From: UBA6522 sp965221035
GTDB lineage: Bacteria; Pseudomonadota; Gammaproteobacteria; Steroidobacterales; Rariloculaceae
Assembly: GCA_965221035.1 (NCBI GenBank)
Contig: OZ244860.1
Span: 1,922,001-1,986,000, forward strand
Direction of reading: 5' to 3'
DNA length: 64,000 nt
Shown: positions 17,401 through 29,400 of the stretch, piece by piece
Layout: every line of letters begins with the position of its first letter
How positions within the stretch are numbered: the stretch's first letter is position 1
Position numbers and translations under genes: made by a program
The notes under the pieces: generated by a model
What the model saw: only the letters and a program-made list of their open reading frames with translations
Databases searched by the model: none
What the model was told of the DNA's origin: nothing

Positions 17401-20400
17401 CCGGCAGTTCCGGCGCGAGCGTATAGGTCAACGGCGCATTCCCGCCCGCCGCGTCAGGCAGCGCCAACGGTTCAATCGCCTCGTCCTGGGTGAAGGTCTG
17501 ATCGGCGATCACCGCATTGCCGAATGTTGGCGTCAAATCTATCGTTCCGCCGTCTCCACTGATCGTGATGCTGAACGTCAGGCTCACCGCGTCGCCGTCG
17601 TTGTCGGTCACCGTGTAGGTGTACGTCGTCGCCGACTGCGATGCCGTGGGCGTTCCGGTCAGCGTGCGGTTGGTGGCGTTGAAGGCCAGGCCGTCCGGCG
17701 CGTCCGGGCTCAGGCTGTACGTCAGCGGCGCGTCACCGCCTTCCGCCTGCGGCAACGTCAGCGTGGCGATCTCCGTGTTCTGCACGTAGCTCTGGTCCGC
17801 CACCGTCCGCGTGCCGAAGCTCGGCGTCGTGTTGGTCGAAGGCGTCGCCGTCACCGGGCCGGCCGCCGCGCCCTCGCCCGTGGCGTTCACCGCACGGATC
17901 TCGAACGCGTACTGCGTATCGTTGGTCAGGCCCGTCACCTCGTGGCGCACGGTGGTGGCGCCACTGCTCGGGATGTCCGCCCAGGTTTCGGTGGACGGCA
18001 CGGTTGCGCCTGCGTCGTAGCGGACCTGGTACCGGCTGATGCTGTCGTTGCTCGGGTCCGTCCACGTCAGGACCACCCGGGCGTTGCCGGCCGCGGCCGC
18101 CAGGCCCGTCGGCGCAGACGGTACCGGCAGCGCCTCGACCGTGATGTTGAACGTCAGTGTCGCCGTGTCACCGTCCGCGTCCGTGGCAGTGTAGGTGTAC
18201 GCCGTCGCCTGCTGGGCCGTGGTCGGCGTGCCGGTCAAGGTGCGGTTCGTGGCGTTGAACGTCAGGCCGTCCGGGGCGTCCGGGGTCAGCGTGTAGGTCA
18301 GCGGGATGTCGCCGTTGCTCGCTTGCGGCAGCGTCAGGGTGGCGATCTCCGTGTTCTGCGTGTACGTCTGATTCTCCACCGTGGCCGCGCCAAACGTCGG
18401 CATCTGGTCCTCGGCGATCGTGATGTCGAACGTCAGGCTCACCGTGCCGCCGTCCGCGTCGGTCGCCGTGTAGGTGTACGTCGTCGCCGACTGCGATGCC
18501 GTGGGCGTACCGGTGAGGGTGCGGTTGGTGGCGTTGAAGGCCAAGCCGTCCGGCGCGTCCGGGCTCAGGCTGTACGTCAGCGGGGCGTCGCCGCCTTCCG
18601 CCTGCGGCAGCGTCAGCGTGGCGATCTCCGTGTTCTGCACATAGCTCTGGTCCGCCACCGTCCGCGTGCCGAAGCTCGGCGTGGTGTTGGTCGAAGGCGT
18701 TGCCGTCACCGGGCCGGCGGTCGCGCCCTCGCCCGTGGCGTTCACCGCGCGGACCTCGAACGCGTACTGGGTGTCGTTGGTCAGGCCCGTGATCTCGTGC
18801 CGCACGGTGGTGGCGCCGCTGCCGGGGATGTCCGCCCAGGTTTCGGTCGACGGCACGCTCGAGCCGGCGCCGTAGCGCACCTGGTACTTGCTGATGCTGT
18901 CGTTGCTCGGGTCCGTCCACGTCAGGACTACCCTGGCGTTGCCGGCCGCCGCGGCCAGGCCCGTCGGTGCCGACGGCACCGGCAGCGCCTCGACCGTGAT
19001 GTTGAACGTCAGCGTCGCCGTGTCGCCGTCCGCATCCGTGGCGGTGTAGGTGTACTGCGTCGCCCGCTGCGCCGTGGTCGGCGTGCCGGTCAGGGTGCGG
19101 TTCGTGGCGCTGAAGGTCAGACCATCCGGGGCGTTCGGGGTCAGTGTGTAGGTCAGCGGGATGTCGCCATTGCTCGCTTGCGGCAGCGTCAGGGTGGCGA
19201 TCTCCGTGTTCTGGGTGTACGTCTGATTCTCCACCGTCGCCGCGCCGAACGTCGGCATCCGGTCCTCGGTGATCGTGATGTCGAACGTCAGGCTCACCGT
19301 GCCGCCGTCCGCGTCGGTCGCCGTGTAGGTGTACGTCGTCGCCGACTGCGTGCCCGTGGGCGTGCCGGTGAGGGTGCGGTTGGTGGCATTGAACGTCAGG
19401 CCGTCCGGCGCATCCGGGCTCAGGCTGTACGTCAGCGGCGCGTCGCCGCCTTCCGCTTGCGGCAGCGTCAGCGTGGCGATCTCCGTGTTCTGCACGTAGC
19501 TCTGGTCCGCCACCGTCCGCGTGCCAAAGCTCGGCGTGGTGTTGGTCGAAGGCGTCGCCGTCACCGGGCCGGCCGCCGCGCCCTCGCCCGTGGCGTTCAC
19601 CGCGCGGACCTCGAACGCGTACTGCGTATCGTTGGTCAGGCCCGTCACCTCGTGACGCACGGTGGTGGCGCCGCTGCCAGGGATGTCCGCCCAGGTTTCG
19701 GTGGACGGCACGGTTGCGCCTGCGCCGTAGCGGACCTGGTACCGGCTGATGCTGTCGTTGTCCGGGTCCGTCCACGTCAGGACCACCCTGGCATTACCCG
19801 CCGCCGCCGCCAAGCCAGTGGGTGCGGCCGGTACCGGCAGCGCCTCGACCGTGATGTTGAACGTCAGCGTCGCCGTGTCACCGTCCGCGTCCGTGGCGGT
19901 GTAGGTGTACTGCGTCGCCTGCTGGGCCGTGGTCGGCGTACCGGTCAAGGTGCGGTTCGTGGCGCTGAAGGTCAGGCCATCCGGGGCGTTCGGGGTCAGG
20001 CTGTATGTCAGCGTGCCGTCACCGTCACTCGCCGCCGGCAGGTTCAGCGTCGCGATTGCCGTGTTCTGCGTGTACGTCTGATTCTCCACCGTGGCCGCGC
20101 CGAACGTCGGCATCTGGTCCTCGGCGATCGTGATGTCGAACGTCAGGCTCACCGTGCCGCCGTCCGCGTCGGTCGCCGTGTAGGTGTACGTCGTCGCCGC
20201 CTGCGTGCCCGTGGGCGTGCCGGTGAGGGTGCGGTTGGTGGCATTGAACGTCAGGCCGTCCGGCGCATCCGGGCTCAGGCTGTAGGTCAGCGGCGCGTCG
20301 CCGCCTTCCGCCTGCGGCAGCGTCAGCGTGGCGATCTCCGTGTTCTGCACGTAGCTCTGGTCCGCCACCGTCCGCGTGCCGAAGCTCGGTGTGGTGTTGG

Positions 20401-23400
20401 TCGAAGGCGTCGCCGTCACCGGGCCGGCCGCCGCGCCCTCGCCTGTGGCGTTCACCGCACGGATCTCGAAGGCGTACTGGGTGTCGTTGGTCAGGCCCGT
20501 CACCTCGTGCCGCACGGTCGTCGCACCGCTGCCGGGGATGTCCGCCCAGGTTTCGGTCGACGGCACGCTCGAGCCGGCGCCGTAGCGTACCTGGTACTTG
20601 CTGATGCTGTCGTTGTCCGGGTCCGTCCACGTCAGGACTACCCTGGCGTTGCCCGCCGCAGCGGCCAGGCCCGTCGGCGCCGACGGCACCGGCAGCGCCT
20701 CGATGGTGATGTTGAACGTCAGCGTCGCCGTGTCACCATCCGCGTCCGTGGCGGTGTAGGTGTACTGCGTCGCCCGCTGCGCCGTGGTCGGCGTGCCGGT
20801 CAGGGTGCGGTTCGTGGCGCTAAAGGCTAGGCCGTCCGGGGCGTTCGGGGTCAGGCTGTACGTCAGCGTGCCGTCGCCGTCGCTCGCCGCCGGCAGGTTC
20901 AGCGTCGCGATTGCCGTGTTCTGGGTGTACGTCTGATTCTCCACCGTCGCCGCGCCGAACGTCGGCATCCGGTCCTCGGCGACCGTAATGGCGAACGTCA
21001 GGCTGACCGCGTCGCCATCGTTGTCGGTGACTGTGTAGGTATACGTCGTCGCCGACTGCGATGCCGTGGGCGTGCCCGTGAGCGTGCGGTTGGTGGCGTT
21101 GAAGGCCAGGCCGTCCGGCGCGTCCGGGCTCAGGCTGTACGTCAGCGGCACGTCGCCGCCCTCTGCCGCCGGCAGCGTCAGCGTGGCGATCTCCGTGTTC
21201 TGCACGTAGCTCTGGTCCGCCACCGTCCGCGTGCCGAAGCTCGGTGTGGTGTTGGTCGAAGGCGTCGCCGTCACCGGGCCGGCCGCCGCGCCCTCGCCCG
21301 TGGCGTTCACCGCGCGGATCTCGAACGCGTACTGGGTGTCGTTGGTCAGGCCCGTGATCTCGTGGCGCACGGTCGTCGCACCGCTGCCGGAGATGTCCGC
21401 CCAGGTTTCGGTGGCCGGTACGGTTGCGCCTGCACCGTAGCGCACCTGGTACTTGCTGATGCTGTCGTTGTCCGGGTCCGTCCACGTCAGGACTACTCTG
21501 GCGTTGCCCGCCGCCGCCGCAAGTCCCGTCGGCGCAGACGGCACCGGCAGCGCCTCGACCGTGATGTTGAACGTCAGCGTCGCCGTGTCACCGTCGTCGT
21601 CCGTGGCGGTGTAGGTGTAGGCCGTCGCCCGCTGCGCCGTGGTCGGCGTGCCGGTCAGGGTGCGGTTCGTGGCGTCGAACGTCAGGCCCGCTGGTGCGTC
21701 CGGGGTCAGCGTGTAGGTCAGCGGAATGTCGCCGTTGCTCGCTTGCGGCAGCGTCAGGGTGGCGATCTGCGTGTTCTGCGTGTACGTCTGATTCTCCACC
21801 GTCGCCGCGCCGAACGTCGGCATCTGGTCCTCGGCGATCGTGATGTCGAACGTCAGGCTCACCGTGCCGCCGTCCGCGTCGGTCGCCGTGTAGGTGTACG
21901 TCGTCGCCGACTGCGATGCCGTCGGCGTACCGCTCAGTGTGCGGTTGGTGGCGTTGAAGGCCAGGCCGTCCGGCGCGTCCGGGCTCAGGCTGTACGTCAG
22001 CGGGGCATCGCCGCCCTCCGCCTGCGGCAGCGTCAGCGCGGTGATCGCCGTGTTCTGCACGTAGCTCTGGTCCGCCACCGTCCGCGTGCCGAAGCTCGGC
22101 GTCGTGTCGGTCGAAGGCGTTGCCGTCACCGGGCCGGCCGCCGCGCCCTCGCCTGTGGCGTTCACCGCACGGATCTCGAAGGCGTACTGCGTATCGTTGG
22201 TCAGGCCCGTGATCTCGTGGCGCACGGTGGTCGCACCGCTGCCGGGGATGTCGGCCCAGGTTTCAGTGGACGGTACGGTTGCGCCGGCACCGTAGCGCAC
22301 CTGGTACTTGCTGATGCTGTCGTTGCTCGGATCCGTCCACGTCAGGATCACCCGGGCGTTGCCCGCCGCCGCTGCCAGGCCAGTGGGTGCCGCCGGCACC
22401 GGTAGCGCCTCGACGGTGATGTTGAACGTCAGGGTCGCCGTGTCGCCGTCCGCGTCCGTCGCGGTGTAGGTGTACTGCGTCGCCCGCTGGGCCGTGGTCG
22501 GCGTACCGGTCAAGGTGCGGTTCGTGGCGCTGAAGGTCAGGCCATCCGGGGCGTTCGGGGTCAGGCTGTATGTCAGCGTGCCGTCGCCGTCGCTCGCCGC
22601 CGGCAGGTTCAGCGTCGCGATTGCCGTGTTCTGGGTGTACGTCTGATTCTCCACCGTCGCCGCGCCGAACGTCGGCATCTGGTCGGCCGTGATGGTGATG
22701 TCGAACGTCAGGCTCACCGTGCCGCCGTCCGCGTCGGTCGCCGTGTAGGTGTACGTCGTCGCCGACTGCGTGCCCGTGGGCGTGCCGGTGAGGGTGCGGT
22801 TGGTGGCATTGAACGTCAGGCCGTCCGGCGCATCCGGGCTCAGGCTGTACGTCAGCGGCGCGTCGCCGCCTTCCGCTTGCGGCAGCGTCAGCGTGGCGAT
22901 CTCCGTGTTCTGCACGTAGCTCTGGTCCGCCACCGTCCGCGTGCCGAAGCTCGGCGTCGTGTTGGTCGAAGGCGTCGCCGTCACCGGGCCGGCCGCCGCG
23001 CCCTCGCCTGTGGCGTTCACCGCACGGATCTCGAAGGCGTACTGGGTGTCGTTGGTCAGGCCCGTCACCTCGTGCCGCACGGTGGTGGCGCCACTGCTCG
23101 GGATGTCGGCCCAGGTGGCGGTGGACGGTACGGTTGCGCCTGCGCCGTAGCGGACCTGGTACCGGCTGATGCTGTCGTTGCTCGGGTCCGTCCAGGTCAG
23201 GACTACCCTGGCGTTGCCCGCCGCAGCGGCCAGGCCCGTCGGTGCCGACGGTACCGGCAGCGCCTCGACGGTGATGTTGAACGTCAGGGTCGCCGTGTCG
23301 CCGTCCGCATCCGTGGCGGTGTAGGTGTACTGCGTCGCCCGCTGCGCCGTGGTCGGCGTGCCGGTCAGGGTGCGGTTGGTGGCGCTAAAGGCTAGGCCGT

Positions 23401-26400
23401 CCGGGGCGTTCGGGCTCAGGCTGTACGTCAGCGTGCCGTCACCGTCGCTCGCCGCCGGCAGGTTCAGCGTCGCGATTGCCGTGTTCTGGGTGTACGTCTG
23501 ATTCTCCACCGTGGCCGTACCGAACGTCGGCATCTGGTCCTCGGCGATCGTGATGGCGAACGTCAGGCTCACCGTGCCGCCGTCCGCGTCGGTCGCCGTG
23601 TAGGTGTACGTCGTCGCCGCCTGCGATGCCGTCGGCGTACCGCTCAGTGTGCGGTTGGTGGCGCTGAACGTCAGGCCGTCCGGCGCGTCCGGGCTCAGGC
23701 TGTACGTCAGCGGCGCGTCGCCGCCCTCTGCCGCCGGCAACGTCAGCGTGGCGATCTCCGTGTTCTGCACGTAGCTCTGGTCCGCCACCGTCCGCGTGCC
23801 GAAGCTCGGTGTCGTGTTGGTCGAAGGCGTCGCCGTCACCGGGCCGGCCGCCGCGCCCTCGCCCGTGGCGTTCACCGCGCGGAGCTCGAACGCGTACTGC
23901 GTATCGTTGGTCAGGCCCGTCACCTCGTGCCGCACGGTGGTGGCGCCGCTACCGGGGATGTCCGCCCAGGTGGCGGTGGCTGGCACGCTCGCGCCTGCAC
24001 CGTAGCGCACCTGGTACCGGCTGATGCTGTCGTTGCTCGGATCCGTCCACGTCAAGACCACCCGGGCGTTGCCCGCCGCCGCCGCAAGTCCCGTCGGTGC
24101 CGACGGCACCGGTAGCGCCTCGACGGTGATGTTGAACGTCAGCGTCGCCGTGTCACCGTCGTCGTCGGTGGCGGTGTAGGTGTACTGCGTCGCCTGCTGG
24201 GCCGTGGTCGGCGTGCCGGTCAAGGTGCGGTTCGTGGCGTCAAACACCAGACCATCCGGGGCGTTCGGGGTCAGCGTGTAGGTCAGCGGGATGTTGCCGC
24301 CGGTTGCCTCAGGCAGCGTCAGGGTGGTGATCGCCGTGCTCTGGGTGTAGGTCTGGTCGGCAATCGTGTTGACGCCGAAGCTTGGCGTTACGTTCACCCG
24401 CGGCGTCACCGTGACCTCATCGGACTCGGCGCCCGCGCCTTGCTCGTGAACCCCGCGCACCTTGAAGGTATAGGTGGTGCCGTTGGTCAGGCCCGCCACA
24501 TCCTTGTCGGAAATCGTCAAGGAAGCGCTGTCGGCGATGTCGGTCCAGTCGATGTAGGTGCCGGCGGCGCCCTCTTTGTAGGTGTACTGCCACTTCTGGA
24601 TCGCCGGGCCGCGCTGCGCCACGGTTGCCGCCAGCGTCGCCTTCGCGTCACCCGCGGTTGCGGTGAAGCTGGTCGGCTTGCCCAACAGGTAGAGCGGCCT
24701 GCCGCTTTCATGGTCTGGAAAGTCTTGGTCCAACTCAAAGCAGACCAGTGACCACATGCGGATACGGACATCGTAAGTGGTGTCATCCAGCGATACGCCG
24801 ACCTCACCGGGATTGCGACCAACGGTCTGCAAGTTGATCGTGTTGCGCTTGTTGGTGACCCCGGTACCAAGATCCTCGTAGATTTCAAACACTCCATGCT
24901 CGGGCGAGTTCGGCTTGGTTGCGGCGTGGTCGTTCCACTCGGAAGCATCGCTTCTCTTGTATTCGATCGTGTAGGAATTCATGGTGCACGCCGAATCCCC
25001 GAGGCTCCAGTTCCAGACAATATCGAGGTCTTTGTCGTTGCTGCCCGGACCCACGCTGACTATGGTTGCGGGGGGCGGTCGGCCTTCGATCGACGGCCTT
25101 GCCGTCACCGTTGCCGAGGGGTCGCTCTCGCCGCCGGCGTTCACCGCGCGAATCTGGAACGCGTATTCGTAACCGTTGAGGAGGCCGCTCACTTGGTGCG
25201 TTGTGGTCGTGTCATCGCTGCCGGGGATGTCCTCCCAGTCGGCGGTGTCGGGCACGGTGGGACCTTCACGGTAGCGCAGCTGGTACTTGGTGATGGAGGT
25301 GTTGCCCGGGTCCGTCCAGGTCAATGTGACCTTGGTGTCGCTGCCCACCGCGGCCAAGCCTGTGGGCGCGTCCGGCGCCGGCGGCAAGGTGATTGTGATG
25401 TTGAACGTGAGGCTTGCCGCGTCGCCATTGTCATCGGTGACGGTATAGGTGTATGGCGTCGCAACCTGGACCGCGGTCGGCGTGCCGGCGAGGGTGCGGT
25501 TCGCGGCGTCGAAGACCAATCCCGCCGGAGGCGTTGGCGTCAGCGTGTAGGTCAGCGGAGTGTCGCCGCCGGTGGCTTCGGGCAGGTTCAAGGTGGTGAT
25601 GGCCAGATCCTGGCTGTAGGTCTGGTCGGCCACCGTCTGCGTGCCGAAGCTGGGTACGGGCTCCAGGCTCACCGCCACCGAGGCGGTCACGCCGGCGTAG
25701 CCACCGCCGCTGGCGGCCAGGTTGATGGTCGCGTTGCCGTCGACCGGGTTCGCAACCATGTTCACGGTCACCGTTTGCGGCGTGGCGAAGTTCGCCGTGG
25801 TGAAGGTCAGGCTGGACGAAGCCGAATCCACCGTCACGTCGCTGTCGTTGCTGGTTACGGCCACGGTCACCGTGCCGCTCGGTGCGGTGGACAGCGCCGC
25901 GGTGAAGGAGGCGCTGGCGGCCGGCCTGATCTGGAGGCTGTCCGGCGACACCGCAATAGCCGGCGGCAGCGCCGGTGTGGCCGAGGTGGTGGCCGCGGGG
26001 CCGTCGCCGGCGGTGTTGGTGGCGCGCACTGCGAAGGTGTAGCCGGTGCCGTTGGTCAGGCCCGTCGCCGTGTAGGCGGTGGCCGTGCCGGCGAGGTCGG
26101 TCCAGGCGTCGGTGGCGGTGAACGGCAGGTCGGCGGTGGCCTTCCAGCGCACCTGCACGGCGCCGATCACGCTGGCGTTGGTCGGCAGGGTCCAGCTCAA
26201 TTCGACCTGGGCGTTGCCGCCGGTTGCCGTCAGGCTTGTCGGGGCTTCGGGCACCGCCAGCTTCGGCTGGGCGTCCACCGCCACCGCGGCGCTGCTGCCG
26301 GCGAGGTTGGTGGCGCGGACCTCGAACTCGTAGGTCACGCCGTTGTCGAGGGCGGTCACGGTGGTGGTGGTGGCGTCCTTGGCCAGCTGGGTCCAGAGGC

Positions 26401-29400
26401 CCCAGGCCGTGTCCGTCTTCTTCTTGTGGCGCACGTCGATGGTGTCGACCGCGCCCTTGTCCGGCAGATCCCAGGTCAGGGTCACCGTTGTGTCGCCGGC
26501 GCTGGCCTGCAGGTTGCTCGGGGCCGACGGCTTCGCCAGCTGCGGCGTGCCCTCGACGCTGGCCGACGGGCCCGTGCCCGCGGCGTTCACCGCGCGGACC
26601 TCGAACAGGTAGTCGGTGCCGTTGGCCAGGCCCGTCACCCGGGAACGCTCCGCCGTGCCGGCCAGGGAGGTCCACTGGCTCCAGCCGGTGTCGGGGGCCG
26701 CCTTCACCTTGTGGCGCAGCTCGACGCTGTCGATCTGCCTGGTGTTGGTCGGCAGGGTCCACAGCACCACCACCTCGGTGTCGCCGGGTACCGCGCTCAG
26801 GTTGGTCGGCGCGCCCGGCGCCACCAGCGGGGGCACCGGAGTGGCCGAGACCGACGCCGCCGCGCCAGGGCCGGAGGCGTTCTCCGCCCGCACCTCGAAG
26901 TTGTACAGCTGCCCGTTGGTCAGGCCGGTCACGGTGTGGGTGGTGGCGTCCGCGGCCAGGTCAACCCAGGCCTCCCAGTCCTTCGCCGTGTCCGCCTTGT
27001 GGCGCGCCTGCACCTTGGTCAGCGCGCCGGAGTTGGCCGGCAGGGTCCAGCTCAAGACGACCTGGGTGTCGCCGGGGGCCGCCGCCAGGCCGGTCGGCGC
27101 GGTCGGCACCGCCACCGGCGTCGAATCCACCTCCGCCACGGCGCCGCGGCCCGCGCCGTTCAGCGCGCGCACGATGAACGTGTACTCGCTGCCGTTGGTC
27201 AGGCCGGTGACTTCGTAACTGGTGGCGTCTTTCGCCAGGTCAACCCAGGGCTGGAAGTTCGCCGCGCTCTTCAGCTTGTATGCCACCTGCATCCTGTCGA
27301 TTTCGCTGGTGTTGGTGGGCAGGTCCCAGGTCAGGCCGACCTTGCCGTCGCCCGGCGCCGCGGTCAGGTTGCCGGGGGCTTCGGGGATCGCCAGCTTCGG
27401 CGTCGCCGTCACCGCCGAGGCCGCGCCCGCGCCGTCGGCGTTCACCGCGCGGATCTCGAAGGCGTGCAGGGTGTCGTTGGTCAGGCCGGTCACCGTGTGA
27501 CCGGTGGTGCCGGCGTTGCTGCCGGCAATGTCGGTCCAGCTCTCGGTGCCGGGCACGGACGCGCCTTCGGCGTAGCGGAACTGGTACTTCGTGATGCTGT
27601 TGTCGCGCGACTGGGTCCACGCCAGCGAAACCTTGGTGTCGCCGGCCGTCGCCGCCAGGTCGGCCGGCGAGGACGGCACCTTGCCCGGCCCCGCCTCGGG
27701 CGTCGCGTCCACCCGCGCCTCGGCGCCGCGGCCCGCGCCGTTCAGCGCGCGCACGATGAAGTTGTACTCGGTGCCGTTGGTCAGGCCGGTGACGTCGTAA
27801 CTGGTGGCGTCCTTCGCCAGGTCGACCCAGGGCAGGTAGTTGGCCGCGCCCGACTCACGGTATGCCACCTGCATATTGTCGATTTCGCTGGTGTTGGTGG
27901 GCAGGTCCCAGGTCAGGGCCACCGCGCCGTCGCCCGCGGAGGCGGTCAGGTTGCCGGGGGCGTCCGGGACCGCCAGCTTCGGCGTTCCGGCCACGGCCAC
28001 CGGGTCGCTGCTGCCGGCGGCGTTGGTGGCGCGGACCTGGAACTCGTAGGGCACGCCGTTGTCGAGGCCGGTCACGGTGCGGGTAGTGGCATCCGCCGCC
28101 AGCAGGGTCCATTGGCCCCAGCTTGTGTCCGCCCTCTTCTTGTGGCGCACGTCGATGCTGTCCACGGTGCCCTTGTCCGGCAGGTCCCAGGTCAGGGTCA
28201 CCGTTGTGTCGCCGGAGCTGGCCTGCAGGTTGCTGGGGGACGAGGGCTTCGCCAGATTCGGCGTGCCCTCGACGCTGGCCGACGGGCCGGTGCCCGCGGT
28301 GTTCACCGCGCGGACCTCGAACAGGTAGTCGGTGCCGTTGACCAGGCCCGTCACCCGGGAACGCTCCGCCGTGCCGGCCAGGGAGGTCCACTGGCTCCAG
28401 CCGGTGTCGGGGGCCGTCTTCACCTTGTGGCGCAGCTCGACGCTGTCGATCTGGCTGGTGTTGGTCGGCAGCGTCCACAGCACCACCACCTCGGTGTCGC
28501 CGGGCACCGTGCTCAGGTTGGTCGGCGCGCCCGGCGCAACCAGTGGCGGCGCCCGCGGCGTCGCCGCGCCGGTGGCGGGGTCGCCGTTGCCGGCGCTGTT
28601 GGTGGCGCGCACCTGGAAGGTGTAGCCGGTGCCGTTGGTCAGCCCGGTGACCTTGTGGCTGGTGGCGTCGGCGGACGGCAGGTCGGTCCACTTGTCGCGG
28701 TCGTTGTCGAAGGGCAGGTCCACCGTGGCCTTCCAGCGCACCTGCACGGCGTCGATCTCGCTGGTGTTGGTGGGCAGCGTCCAGGCCAGGTCCACTTCGG
28801 CGTTGCCCGCCGTGGCGCTGAGCCCGGTCGGGGCGCCGGGGACCGCCAGCTCCGGCCTTCCGGCCGTCCGCGCCGCCGGGCCGGTGCCGGACGCGCTCTC
28901 CGCGCGCACTTCAAAGAGGTAGTCCTGGCCGTTCTTCAGGTTGGCCACGGTGTGGGTGGTGGCGTCCGCGGCCAGGTCGGTCCAGGGCTCCCAGGTGGTC
29001 TCGCCCCGGGCCTGGTGGCGCACCTGCACCTTGTCCAGCATGCTGGCGTTGGTGGGCAGGTCCCAGCTCAGGCTCACGGAGCGGTCGCCCGCGGTGGCCG
29101 TCAGGTTGTCCGGGGCGTCGGGAACCGCCACTTGCGGCGTCGCCTTGACCGCGTCGGAGGCCTCGCCCGGCAGGCTGCCGGCCACGGCGCGGATCTGGAA
29201 GGTGTACTCGGTGCCGTTGGTCAGGCCGGTCACGGTGTGGGTGATGGTGGTGGCGTCACTGCCGGGAATGTCATCCCACAGGTCAAAGCCCACGTTTTCA
29301 AAATCGAATATCTGGTACTTGGTGATGCTGTCGTCCCTGGGGTCGGCCCAGATCAGTGTGACCTCCGTGTCGCCGGCTACGGCGGTGAAGTTTCTGGGCT

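Noticed and set aside
17541..24120. Regularly spaced repeats as a CRISPR-like array
   Set aside because: The 855-bp period is in frame, encodes protein domains and has no short repeat/spacer structure or cas genes.
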